DNA from: Pseudomonas sp. RIT288
GTDB lineage: Bacteria > Pseudomonadota > Gammaproteobacteria > Pseudomonadales > Pseudomonadaceae
Direction of reading: 5' to 3'
DNA: 64,000 nucleotides
Assembly: GCF_000631985.1 (NCBI RefSeq)
Contig: NZ_JFYN01000043.1
Coordinates: 62,001-126,000 of the forward strand
The notes beneath the pieces are model-generated. The model saw nothing but the letters and a program-made list of their open reading frames with translations. It had not been told where the DNA came from and searched no databases. Below, piece by piece: positions 42,780 through 50,904 of the stretch (its first letter is position 1; every line of letters begins with the position of its first letter). Position numbers and translations under genes: made by a program.

Positions 42780-43484
42780 ATGACCGCACAACTTCCGATC
42801 GAGCCGCTGCCGGTGAAACGCTCGCCGTTGCGTTACCTGAAGTGGAGCGCCGGGCTGCTGCTCGGCGCGCTCGCCGCGTGGTTCCTGTGGCAGTGGGCCA
42901 ATGACATGAGCGGCGTGCGCCGTGAGGCGCCGAAGGTGCCGACGATCATTCCGTTGCCGCCACCGCCGCCGCCCCCTCCGGAAAAACCGCCGGAGCCGGA
43001 AACCCCGGTGGAAGAAAAAGTCGTCGAGCCCGAGCCCACGCCCGAGCCGCAAGAGGTCAAGCCCGAGGAAGAGGCGCCGCCATCGCCGGCGGACGATCTG
43101 GCCAACCCGATGCAAATGGACGGTGACGCACAGAGTGGCAACGACGCTTTCAACATCGGCGCCGGCAAGGGTGGCGGCATGGCCGGTGCGGGTGGCGGAC
43201 GCCTGGGAACCGGCACTTACAGTCAGTTCCTCGCGTTCACTTTTCAGCGCTTGCTGCGCGAGAACCCCGACCTGCGCAACCTCGCATTTTCGCTGCAGGC
43301 CGATGTGTGGCTGAGCAGCGTCGGCGAAATCACCCGAGTCGAGCTGGTCAAGTCCAGCGGCAGTTCCGAGATCGATACCCAGGTGCTGGCGGCGCTGCGT
43401 AACGCGCCGCACCTGAGCGAACGGCCACCGGCCTCCATGACGTTGCCTGTGCGCCTGTCCCTGCAAGGGCGGCGTCCGGGTTAA
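42780..43484 (+). CDS. tonB: TonB-like energy-transducing protein
   Basis: 234 residues; the ATG follows the exbD stop after three bases (an in-frame GTG at 42777 is also possible). A single N-terminal helix (LLLGALAAWFLWQW) is followed by a long Pro/Glu-rich periplasmic spacer (eight consecutive Pro near residue 60), a Gly-rich hinge and a TonB C-terminal fold (FSLQADVWLSSVGEITRVEL). It presumably transmits energy to an outer-membrane protein, perhaps the TpsB or porin encoded beside it. Confidence 0.88.
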   Translation: MTAQLPIEPLPVKRSPLRYLKWSAGLLLGALAAWFLWQWANDMSGVRREAPKVPTIIPLPPPPPPPPEKPPEPETPVEEKVVEPEPTPEPQEVKPEEEAPPSPADDLANPMQMDGDAQSGNDAFNIGAGKGGGMAGAGGGRLGTGTYSQFLAFTFQRLLRENPDLRNLAFSLQADVWLSSVGEITRVELVKSSGSSEIDTQVLAALRNAPHLSERPPASMTLPVRLSLQGRRPG

Positions 43485-43531
43485 CCCACTTATTCATTGC
43501 CAAGCATTCAAGCTTTGCCAAAAGGAGTTGT

Positions 43532-45235
43532 GTGCAGATGATTTCCAACGTGAATCGATTGTCCCTGGCGGTCGGCATGGTCATCGCGACCCTGGTCGGT
43601 CAGGCGGCGGCAGCGCCTGCGCCCTCGGAGAACGCCACGATCAATCTGATCCGCTTGCTGGTCGAGCAGGGCATTCTGAAACAGGACAAGGCCGACGCGC
43701 TGATCGCTCAGGCGCAGAACGAAGCGGCGCAGGCCAAGCAGGCCGCCGCTTCCACCGCCGTAGCGGCCGGGCCGGTGGCGGCGCCGGGCGATGTGCGCGT
43801 GCAGTATGTGCCGGCCGCGGTGCGCGACCAGATCCGCGATCAGGTCAAGGCCGAAGTCATGGCCACCGCCAAGCAGGAAAACTGGGCCGCGCCCAACACC
43901 TTCCCGGACTGGGCTTCGCGCATCAGCTTCGATGGTGACATCCGCCTGCGTGACGAGTCGCGCTACTACTCCGGCAGCAACAGCAACGAAATCGTCGACT
44001 TCGCCAAACTCAACAACAACGGCCCGTACGACGTGAACCCCAACAGCAGCACCAATCTGCCGCCGTTGCTCAACACCCGTGAAGACCGCACCAACCAATT
44101 CCGCCTGCGCGCACGGCTGGGCATGAAAGCGGTGATCTCGCCGGAATGGACCGCCGGCATCCGCATCGGTACCGGCTCGGACAACAACCCGGTGTCGACC
44201 ACGCAGAACCTCGGCGGCGGTTTCGCCAAGAAGGACATCTGGCTCGATCAGGGTTACCTGAACTGGAAACCCACCGACGAGTTGACCCTGACCGGCGGGC
44301 GTTTCGCCAACCCGTTCATGTCCACCGACATGCTGTATTCCAACGACCTGAACTTTGACGGGGTGGCGGCGATTTTCGACCACAAGCTCAACCGCGACTG
44401 GGGCGTGTTCGGCACCGTCGGCGCGTTCCCGGTGGATTACACCAACGACACCACCACCAGCAACGGTTTCGACAAGGAAGAAAGCGACAACAAGTGGCTG
44501 TACGGCGCGCAGCTCGGCGCCAAATGGGCGATCAACAGCAACAACCGCCTCAAGGGTGCGTTGGCCTATTACCGTTTCGACGACATTCAAGGGCAGCGCT
44601 CCAGCCCATGCGAACCCTGGGCCGGCGCACCGGGTTGCGACACCGACGGCAGCCGCGCGGCCTTCATGCAGAAGGGCAACAGCGTGTTCCTGCTGCGCGA
44701 CATCACGCCGAACCCGGCCAACCCGACCACCACGCCGCAGCCGCAATTCGTCGGTCTGGCGTCGGAGTTCAACCTGCTCGACCTGAACCTGGTGTGGGAC
44801 GCCGATCTGCCAGAGGACTTCAAGCTGCGCAGCCAGGGCAACTACATCCACAACCTCGGTTACGACGAAGGCGACATGCGCAAGCGCTCCGAGGGGCAGA
44901 TCGTCAACAACCTCAACAGCAACGGCGAGATCGAAAGTGGCGCCAATGCGTGGATGGTGCAGTTCACCCTCGGCAATGCGCTGGACCTGAAGAAGCAGGG
45001 CGACTGGAATATGTTCGCCGGCTACAAGTACATCCAGCCGGACGCCTTGCCCGATGGCTTCAACGATTCCTCGTTCCACCTCGGCGGCACCAACGCCAAG
45101 GGCTATTTCCTCGGCGGCAATTACGGTCTGGCGAAGAACGTCTACGCCACCGGCCGCTGGCTGAGCACCGAGGCGGTGTACGGCGCGCCGTTCGACATCG
45201 ACGTCTTGCAGCTTGAGATCAACACGCGCTTCTAA
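43532..45235 (+). CDS. Putative outer-membrane porin (Porin_5-like)
   Basis: 567 residues from GTG 43532 with AAGGAG five bases upstream (ATG 43538 is the alternative). Signal peptide ends near AAAAPAP. A helical SLH/OprP-like N-terminal part with LIRLLVEQGILKQDKADALI precedes a barrel: FRLRARLGMKAVISPEW and a final LEINTRF with C-terminal Phe. Putative porins of this kind frequently occur with TPS or TonB genes. Channel specificity unknown. Confidence 0.85.
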   Translation: MQMISNVNRLSLAVGMVIATLVGQAAAAPAPSENATINLIRLLVEQGILKQDKADALIAQAQNEAAQAKQAAASTAVAAGPVAAPGDVRVQYVPAAVRDQIRDQVKAEVMATAKQENWAAPNTFPDWASRISFDGDIRLRDESRYYSGSNSNEIVDFAKLNNNGPYDVNPNSSTNLPPLLNTREDRTNQFRLRARLGMKAVISPEWTAGIRIGTGSDNNPVSTTQNLGGGFAKKDIWLDQGYLNWKPTDELTLTGGRFANPFMSTDMLYSNDLNFDGVAAIFDHKLNRDWGVFGTVGAFPVDYTNDTTTSNGFDKEESDNKWLYGAQLGAKWAINSNNRLKGALAYYRFDDIQGQRSSPCEPWAGAPGCDTDGSRAAFMQKGNSVFLLRDITPNPANPTTTPQPQFVGLASEFNLLDLNLVWDADLPEDFKLRSQGNYIHNLGYDEGDMRKRSEGQIVNNLNSNGEIESGANAWMVQFTLGNALDLKKQGDWNMFAGYKYIQPDALPDGFNDSSFHLGGTNAKGYFLGGNYGLAKNVYATGRWLSTEAVYGAPFDIDVLQLEINTRF

Positions 45236-45253
45236 GGCGCCGGGAGTACGGTC

Positions 45254-45883
45254 ATGCACGCACGAGTTTTTCTGTTGGGGCTGAGTTTTTTCATGGCTCA
45301 AGGGGCCAGCGCCGAAGGCATGGAAGAGCGTCTGCGCACCCAGTTGCGCAGCACCACTCAGCAGTTGCAGGCCCTGCAGAGCCAGCAGGCCCAGGCCAGC
45401 GCCGCGCAATTGGCGACGCAGAACGAAGCCAAGGCCGCGCAGGCGCAGATCAAGCAACTGACCGCCGAACTGGCCAAGGCCAAGGGCGTCGCCGAGCAGT
45501 TGGCCGGCCAGCAGCAGAACCTGCACAACCAGGCCCAGGCGCAAGTCGCCGCCAGCAGCGAGCAGGTCGGCAAGTTCAAGAAGGCCTACGACGAGTTGCT
45601 GGTCATGGCCCGTGCCAAAGAGGCAGAACGGTCTAAGCTTCAAACGCAATTGGCTGAACGTGACACACAAGTGCAGCAATGTTCAGTCAAGAATCAGCAG
45701 ATGTACGGCGTCGCCAAGCAGATCCTCAGCGCTTACGAAAACATCGATGTGGCCGAGGTGATGAAGATCCGCCAGCCCTTCGCGGGCAGCGCCCGGGTCA
45801 AGTTCGATGAACTGGCCCAGGGCTTTGGCGATGAACTGTACAAGACTCAATTCGATGCGCCACAAGCTGCGATTGCGCACTGA
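45254..45883 (+). CDS. Periplasmic coiled-coil protein
   Basis: 209 residues. A signal peptide (MAQGASA) is followed by about 110 residues of strong Gln/Ala-rich coiled coil (LQALQSQQAQASAAQLATQN). A C-terminal globular tail has QQMYGVAKQILSAYENIDVA and FAGSARVKFDELAQ. The coil recalls DUF3450-type periplasmic proteins found with ExbB-ExbD-TonB clusters elsewhere, though I cannot confirm homology. Operon position places it in the Ton/TPS complex. Confidence 0.75.
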   Translation: MHARVFLLGLSFFMAQGASAEGMEERLRTQLRSTTQQLQALQSQQAQASAAQLATQNEAKAAQAQIKQLTAELAKAKGVAEQLAGQQQNLHNQAQAQVAASSEQVGKFKKAYDELLVMARAKEAERSKLQTQLAERDTQVQQCSVKNQQMYGVAKQILSAYENIDVAEVMKIRQPFAGSARVKFDELAQGFGDELYKTQFDAPQAAIAH

Positions 45884-45912
45884 TTAAAAGACTCATAGAC
45901 AAGGAAGAAGTA

Positions 45913-46383
45913 ATGACTCAATTGATCTCCCACGTATCCCCACAATCCCTGACCGAAGTCCTGCAAGCCGCCGGTTATCGCGTCAACCAGACCGAGCAGA
46001 ACGGCATCGTCCAGCTACTCAGCGCCAGTCAGGGCATCGGCTATGCCGTGCGTTTCGGCAATCCGGCGGTGGAGCAGGGCAGCTATGTCGATTTCACTTT
46101 CAGCTGTGCGCTGCGGGTGCAAGGTGAGTTGCCACAGGGCGTGGCCGAACAGTGGAACGCCAGCCGGCGTTTTGCGCGGTTGTCGTTGCAGGGCGAGTTT
46201 CTGGTGATGGAAATGGACGTGGTGCTGGCGGCCGGTGTGAGCAGCGATCACCTGCGCGGCAACCTGGAATTGTGGGATCGCCTGCTGCAGGAGTTCATCG
46301 TCTACCTGCGTGATTTCAGCCAGGCCGCGCAAGCTTCGACAGCCAAAGTCGCTACCGCTGAGCAAGAGGAAGTCGCGCTGTGA
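45913..46383 (+). CDS. YbjN-domain protein
   Basis: 156 residues, cytoplasmic. The sequence LTEVLQAAGYRVNQTEQNGI and the tail WDRLLQEFIVYLRDF fit YbjN (a type III-chaperone-like fold). The GTG start of the next gene overlaps its stop (GTGA), so the two are translationally coupled. Role in the locus unknown; a chaperone for an exported subunit is conceivable. Confidence 0.75.
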   Translation: MTQLISHVSPQSLTEVLQAAGYRVNQTEQNGIVQLLSASQGIGYAVRFGNPAVEQGSYVDFTFSCALRVQGELPQGVAEQWNASRRFARLSLQGEFLVMEMDVVLAAGVSSDHLRGNLELWDRLLQEFIVYLRDFSQAAQASTAKVATAEQEEVAL

Positions 46384-47327
46384 AAAAGCCTGCCATGGTG
46401 ATCGGCGCCGGGGCAGTGGCGCTGTTGGTGGTAGCCGTGGCGCTGGTGCTGCGACCGGGCACAGACCCGGTTGCCGCCCAGCAATCGTCGCCTATGGCGG
46501 CGGTTGCTGCTACGCCTGCGGTAGCGCGACTGGGCAATCAGCAGGTGACACCGCAGGAATTGCAGGCACTGCTGACGACGGTCCCTCCGGCGACTCGCGA
46601 GCAATTGCGCGGCAACCGTGAAGCACTGGAACGCTGGATTCGTGCGCGGCTGGCGGAGAAAGCGGTGCTGGAGCAGGCCGACGCTCAGGGCTGGGCGCAG
46701 CGTCCGGACGTGGTGCGGCAAACCCGCGCGGCCAGCGAGCAGATCGTCTTTCGCGATTACCTGCGCTCGGTCAGCACAGTGCCGGCGGACTACCCGAGTG
46801 CGGCCGAGTTGCAGCAGGCGTATGACGCTGGCAAAGGCAACTGGCAGACTCCGGCGTTGTATCGGGTGAGCCAGATTTTCCTCGCTGTGAATGAGCCGCA
46901 GAACCTCGAAGCGGTGCGCAAGCAGGCGGCGGAGCTGAGCAAAAAGGCTCAGGCCGCACCGAGCGATTTTGCTGCACTGGCAAGCCAGCATTCGCAGGAT
47001 CGGCAGACCGCCGAGCGCGGCGGCGACAGCGGGCTGCAACCGTTACAGCAATGGGTGCCGGAGGTGCGGGGTGCGGTGGCGAAATTGAAGGTCGGCGCGG
47101 TGTCCGATCCGCTGCAGAGCGCCGCCGGCTTCCATGTGATCAAACTCACCGAACAGCAACCGGCACGTACCGCGACCCTCGACGAACTGCGTGATCAACT
47201 GACCCAGGCCTTGCGTGCGCAACGTCAGGAGCAGATTGCCCAGGCGTATCTGGACGGGATGCTCAATACCGCGACGTTGAGTATCGACGGGGCCGAGCTG
47301 AACAAGGTCCTCGAATCCAACCATTAG
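46380..47327 (+). CDS. Membrane-anchored PpiC/SurA-type peptidyl-prolyl isomerase
   Basis: 315 residues from GTG 46380. A single N-terminal helix (AMVIGAGAVALLVVAVALVL) is a signal anchor. An N-terminal SurA-like helical chaperone part is followed by a parvulin domain, with LYRVSQIFLAVNEPQ and DRQTAERGGDSGLQPL, VGAVSDPLQSAAGFHVIKL. A dedicated periplasmic foldase in a TPS/porin operon suggests help with outer-membrane insertion or exoprotein secretion. P. aeruginosa has, as I recall, a PpiC gene in the same place. Confidence 0.9.
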   Translation: MKKPAMVIGAGAVALLVVAVALVLRPGTDPVAAQQSSPMAAVAATPAVARLGNQQVTPQELQALLTTVPPATREQLRGNREALERWIRARLAEKAVLEQADAQGWAQRPDVVRQTRAASEQIVFRDYLRSVSTVPADYPSAAELQQAYDAGKGNWQTPALYRVSQIFLAVNEPQNLEAVRKQAAELSKKAQAAPSDFAALASQHSQDRQTAERGGDSGLQPLQQWVPEVRGAVAKLKVGAVSDPLQSAAGFHVIKLTEQQPARTATLDELRDQLTQALRAQRQEQIAQAYLDGMLNTATLSIDGAELNKVLESNH

Positions 47328-47348
47328 AGCACTGGCACACCACAAACC

Positions 47349-47439
47349 CTGTAGGAGTGAGCCTGCTCGCGATAGCGATGTGTCAGGCAAAGAGATGTCA
47401 GCTGTGCCGACGCTATCGCGAGCAGGCTCACTCCTACAG
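47349..47439. repeat. REP element, class B doublet
   Basis: CTGTAGGAGTGAGCCTGCTC then GCGATAGCG, mirrored as CGCTATCGCGAGCAGGCTC then ACTCCTACAG. A different family from class A. Confidence 0.85.
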
Positions 47440-47485
47440 GGGATCTGCGCAATGTCTAAATACAAAGATCGACAGGGAGTCATCG

Positions 47486-48466
47486 ATGTCATTCACCGAA
47501 CCTGCAGGACGACAGGGTAACCACGACTATCGCTGGGCACAGGGCGAGCGCGAACCGTGGCTGGCGCAAGCCGCGAGCATCGATGCCGAGGTCGCGCAAT
47601 ATTTTCTGGTCAGCGCCCGCTGCGGTTGCTTCATGCAGGCAGCGCGCAGCCTCAATGTGCGTTCGACCTTGCTGCGCAAACAACTGGCGCAGCTTGAGCA
47701 AACGCTGCAGCACTCGCTGTTCAGCTTTCAGGGCAGCGCCCTGAGCCTGACCCGTGAAGGTCAGCAGCTGCAGGCGCAACTGGTCGCGCTGGCCCACGAA
47801 CGCAAACTGCCGGTGGTCGAGCAGCCGCTGATCCGCTTGGCGGTTGCCGAATCAATCCTGCATGACATCCTCGGTCGCGACCTGATCGCGCTGCTGCGCC
47901 GCAATGCCAGTGTGCGCCTGGAGATCATTGCGCTGGACAGCGAACTGGCGCTGCGCGCGGTCAGTGCCGACGTGGTGCTGTGGTTGGCCCACGGCGACAG
48001 CCCCAACCCCGGCCCGGCCTTCGCCACCAGCCAGCCGCAGGCCCTGGCGCGTCTGGATTACCTGCCGCACATCGCCAAGCGCTATTCCCGCGTCACCGCG
48101 CGCCCGGCGAGTGCCGATGACCTGAGCGATTTCATGCTGGTGCAATGGCAGCACGACCGCCAGATCGACAGCTTCCGGCCGTGGAATGAGCTGGTCGAAC
48201 AACGTCTGGCCGGCGTGGTACAGATGCAATCCTATGAACTGATGCTGGAAATGATCCGCTGCAGCGCCTGCATCGGTTTGCTGCCGGCATACATGAGCCG
48301 TTTCGACCGCGGGCTGGTGGCGTTGCCGGGGTTGTTCGATGAGCCGATGCAGTTACAGGCGTGGCTGGCGGTCAACGCTGATTCCCTGGCGATAGAAGAA
48401 GTCCGCACGCTGGTCGAACTCATCCACCACACCTTCAACGAACGCCAGGAATGGTTCCAGACCTGA
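47486..48466 (+). CDS. LysR-type regulator at the end of the pdt-like locus
   Basis: 326 residues from ATG 47486 (GGGAG six bases upstream). Residues 25-85 look like a divergent LysR HTH: YFLVSARCGCFMQAARSLNV, then TLLRKQLAQLEQTLQHSLF. The effector domain follows, with LAVAESILHDILGRDLIALL. The helix spacing is normal, but the extended N-terminus (about 25 residues) is unusual. Separated from the foldase gene by a REP. Likely regulator of the locus; it corresponds by position to P. aeruginosa PA0701. Confidence 0.8.
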   Translation: MSFTEPAGRQGNHDYRWAQGEREPWLAQAASIDAEVAQYFLVSARCGCFMQAARSLNVRSTLLRKQLAQLEQTLQHSLFSFQGSALSLTREGQQLQAQLVALAHERKLPVVEQPLIRLAVAESILHDILGRDLIALLRRNASVRLEIIALDSELALRAVSADVVLWLAHGDSPNPGPAFATSQPQALARLDYLPHIAKRYSRVTARPASADDLSDFMLVQWQHDRQIDSFRPWNELVEQRLAGVVQMQSYELMLEMIRCSACIGLLPAYMSRFDRGLVALPGLFDEPMQLQAWLAVNADSLAIEEVRTLVELIHHTFNERQEWFQT

Positions 48467-48491
48467 CCCAATCCCCCGCGTACGCCATTCC

Positions 48492-48578
48492 CTGTAGGAG
48501 CTGCTGCAGGCTGCGATCTTTTGATCTTGTCTTTCAAAAGCGAAGTCAAAAGATCGCAGCCTGCGGCAGCTCCTACAG
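48492..48578. repeat. REP element, class A doublet
   Basis: CTGTAGGAGCTGCTGCAGG into CTGCGATCTTTTGA, mirrored TCAAAAGATCGCAG into CCTGCGGCAGCTCCTACAG, spacer about 20 bases. Confidence 0.9.
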
Positions 48579-48643
48579 TTTGTATGCGTCGGTCTTTGCG
48601 GTTTAGAGTGATTGGCCACACATCGATCCAGGAAGGATCTGCC

Positions 48644-49162
48644 ATGCCCGACCACAACCCCGCCATCACCCTCGAACGCTTCAACGAATCCCATATCGAG
48701 GCCGTCACCGCGCTGTACAACGATCCGGCCGTGACCCGGCAGGTGCTGCAGATGCCGTTTCAGTCCACCGAGATCTGGCGTCAGCGCTTGCTGGCAGAGA
48801 ACGAGCGGATGGTCAAACTGGTGGCGTTGCATCAGGGCGCGGTGGTTGGTCATCTTGGGCTGGAAAATTATTCACGAATTCGCCGCGCGCACGCCGGCAG
48901 CGTCGGCATGGCGGTCGCCGTGGCGTGGCAGGGCAAGGGTGTCGGTTCGAAACTGCTGGCGGCGGCGCTGGACATCGCCGACAACTGGATGAACCTGCAC
49001 CGGGTCGAACTCTCGGTGTACGCCGACAACGAGGCGGCCATCGGTCTGTATCGCAAGTTCGGCTTCGAGAACGAAGGCCTGTTTCGTGACTACGCCGTGC
49101 GCGACGGGCAATGGGTCGACACCCTGAGCATGGCCCGCCTGCGCAATCGCGCGACCTCCTGA
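48644..49162 (+). CDS. GNAT acetyltransferase, YhhY-like
   Basis: 172 residues from ATG 48644 (GGAAGGA six bases upstream); an upstream in-frame ORF runs into the REP and is not coding. Acetyl-CoA site VAVAWQGKGVGSKLLAAALD (R/QxxGxG type). The C-terminal VYADNEAAIGLYRKFGFENE is highly like E. coli YhhY, an L-amino-acid N-acyltransferase. Convergent with the racemase gene, two bases apart. Confidence 0.88.
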   Translation: MPDHNPAITLERFNESHIEAVTALYNDPAVTRQVLQMPFQSTEIWRQRLLAENERMVKLVALHQGAVVGHLGLENYSRIRRAHAGSVGMAVAVAWQGKGVGSKLLAAALDIADNWMNLHRVELSVYADNEAAIGLYRKFGFENEGLFRDYAVRDGQWVDTLSMARLRNRATS

Positions 49163-49163
49163 C

Positions 49164-49856
49164 TCAGTCGCCCAGAGCGAACGCCACCGCCGCCTGCGCA
49201 TGCAGTTCGGTGGTGTCGAGCAGGGGCAGGGCGCTGTGTTCGGGTTTGACCAGCAGGCCGATTTCCGTGCAGCCGAGGATGATCGCCTGGGCGCCGCGCG
49301 CGGTCAGCGTTTCGATCACTCGTTGATAGATTTTGCGTGATTCGTCACTGATCACTCCGACGCACAGTTCGTCGTAGATGATCCGATGCACGTCCTTGCG
49401 CTCGGCGTCGTCCGGCACCAGTACCGTCAAACCCTGTGCAATCAGACGCTGCTTGAGAAAATCCTGCTCCATGGTGAACGCCGTGCCGAGCAGACCGACC
49501 GTGCGCGCATCGATGGCCAGTGCTGCCTGCGCCGCCGGCTCGGCAATGTGCAGGAACGGAATGCTGATCGCTGCCTGAATCTGCTGCGCGACCTTGTGCA
49601 TGGTGTTGGTACACAGCACCACGCATTCGGCACCGCCGGCTTCCAGTCTGCGTGCGGCATCCACCAGAATCGCTGCTGCGTCGTCCCAGCGCCCGGCGTG
49701 CTGGGCCTGTTCGACCGGGCCAAAGTCGACGCTGTACATCAGGATTTGCGCCGAGCGTAGCGGGCCGAGGCGGTCGCGGACCTGTTGATTGATGAGACGA
49801 TAATATTCAGCGCTGGATTCCCAGCTCATGCCGCCGATCAGGCCGATGGTGCGCAT
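49164..49856 (-). CDS. Aspartate/glutamate racemase family protein
   Basis: 230 residues from ATG 49856 (GAGGAA five bases upstream). The two catalytic cysteines are C82 in LCTNTMHK and C196 in ILGCTEIGLL. The start MRTIGLIGGMSWESSAEYYR is typical of the YgeA/RacX type amino-acid racemases. PLP-independent. Monocistronic. Confidence 0.92.
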   Translation of the reverse strand: MRTIGLIGGMSWESSAEYYRLINQQVRDRLGPLRSAQILMYSVDFGPVEQAQHAGRWDDAAAILVDAARRLEAGGAECVVLCTNTMHKVAQQIQAAISIPFLHIAEPAAQAALAIDARTVGLLGTAFTMEQDFLKQRLIAQGLTVLVPDDAERKDVHRIIYDELCVGVISDESRKIYQRVIETLTARGAQAIILGCTEIGLLVKPEHSALPLLDTTELHAQAAVAFALGD

Positions 49857-50061
49857 TGAAATTCCTCGAACAATGGCCCGTATTGGAAAAGTCGGGCTCC
49901 AGCGGAGTGTCCATCGGTTCAGGGGCATATGCCAGTACAAAGCAACTGTACCGTTGATCCTTTTGCCAAGTGTCACGGTGCCGGCGTTCGAGGTTTAACG
50001 TACGCCGGCGCCTCGATCTGTCACTATCGACTATCGCAGGCTCTCCCCGAGGAACGTACCG

Positions 50062-50553
50062 ATGAACGACGTACAACAACTGGGCGAAATGCTTCGTCAC
50101 TATGCCGAGAGTGAAGCACACAAGAAGCAACTGTTCGAAACGCAGTCACAGGCGTGGACCAGCCGCATCACCGAGCTGTTTGGCCAGATCCAGCAATGGC
50201 TGGAACCGGTACAGGCACCGAACCTGCTGGAGGTGAGCCGCGAGGCTTACGTCGCGTTCGGCCCAAGCACACCGGTGGAAACCTCGACCTTCAACACCGA
50301 AAAACTCAGCATCGTGATCGCCGGCAAACCGGTGGAATTCGTGCCGGACGTGATGGGCAGCGCGGGACAGATTTCTCTGGCGGTGATGGGCCTGACGGCG
50401 GCGCGCTATGGCAGCATCTCGCTGGTCGGGCTGCCGAGCGGCGAGTGGCAATGGCGCAAGACCAATGGCTTGAAGGATCCCGACACGTTTGTGTTTGATG
50501 CGGACTTTCTGGCGCAGCAGTTGCAGAGCCTGATTCCCCGCGACCGCACCTGA
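50062..50553 (+). CDS. Conserved hypothetical protein
   Basis: 163 residues; AGGAA lies about ten bases before the ATG. Helical N-terminal half (MLRHYAESEAHKKQLFETQS), then a beta-rich part (TEKLSIVIAGKPVEFVPDVM, SLVGLPSGEWQWRKTNG). No signal peptide or membrane helix. Typical Pseudomonas codon use supports a real gene. No family recognised. Confidence 0.65.
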   Translation: MNDVQQLGEMLRHYAESEAHKKQLFETQSQAWTSRITELFGQIQQWLEPVQAPNLLEVSREAYVAFGPSTPVETSTFNTEKLSIVIAGKPVEFVPDVMGSAGQISLAVMGLTAARYGSISLVGLPSGEWQWRKTNGLKDPDTFVFDADFLAQQLQSLIPRDRT

Positions 50554-50569
50554 CCTCACAACAACCCCC

Positions 50570-50657
50570 CTGTAGGAGCTGCCGAAGGCTGCGATCTTTT
50601 GATCTTGTTTTAAAAAATCAAAGTCAAAAGATCGCAGCCTGCGGCAGCTCCTACAAG
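50570..50657. repeat. REP element, class A doublet
   Basis: CTGTAGGAGCTGCCGAAGG into CTGCGATCTTTTGA, mirrored TCAAAAGATCGCAG into CCTGCGGCAGCTCCTACAAG. Confidence 0.9.
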
Positions 50658-50667
50658 GGGCGGGGTA

Positions 50668-50886
50668 TTACATTTCGAGGTTGATCCAGCCCGCCTTGGC
50701 CTCTTCCGGCGCCACCGCCTTCACGGTTTTGCCCGTCGCCAGTTCCACCCGCCGTGCCACCTCCGGATCATCGGCAAACGGCACCATGCTCGCGTCATCG
50801 AGGCTTTCAGTCGTCTGGTGGCGCAGGCAGTACTCCACCGCCAGCCACAGAAACACCACGCCCAGCACATTCAAGAAAATATCCAT
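50668..50886 (-). CDS. CcoQ-like small membrane subunit
   Basis: 72 residues with one N-terminal helix (FLNVLGVVFLWLAVEYCL). The segment SLDDASMVPFADDPE closely resembles the CcoQ signature SFDEAANLPFADDPE of cbb3 oxidases as I remember it. It starts 18 bases after the ccoN stop on the same strand, so it probably serves the orphan oxidase subunit upstream. Longer C-terminal tail than standard CcoQ. Confidence 0.72.
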   Translation of the reverse strand: MDIFLNVLGVVFLWLAVEYCLRHQTTESLDDASMVPFADDPEVARRVELATGKTVKAVAPEEAKAGWINLEM

Positions 50887-50904
50887 CCTCTTCGGCTCCC
50901 TGCC

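Noticed and set aside
43508..45679. A 723-codon minus-strand reading frame opposite the porin and coiled-coil genes
   Set aside because: It is the antisense shadow of two genes with signal peptides, good ribosome binding sites and family motifs. Its protein is rich in Val/Gly/Arg/Leu/Gln with no motif.
47349..47439. REP hairpin read as an intrinsic terminator of the foldase operon
   Set aside because: It lacks a U-tract on either side and belongs to a repeated family. It may affect mRNA stability, but I do not call it a terminator.
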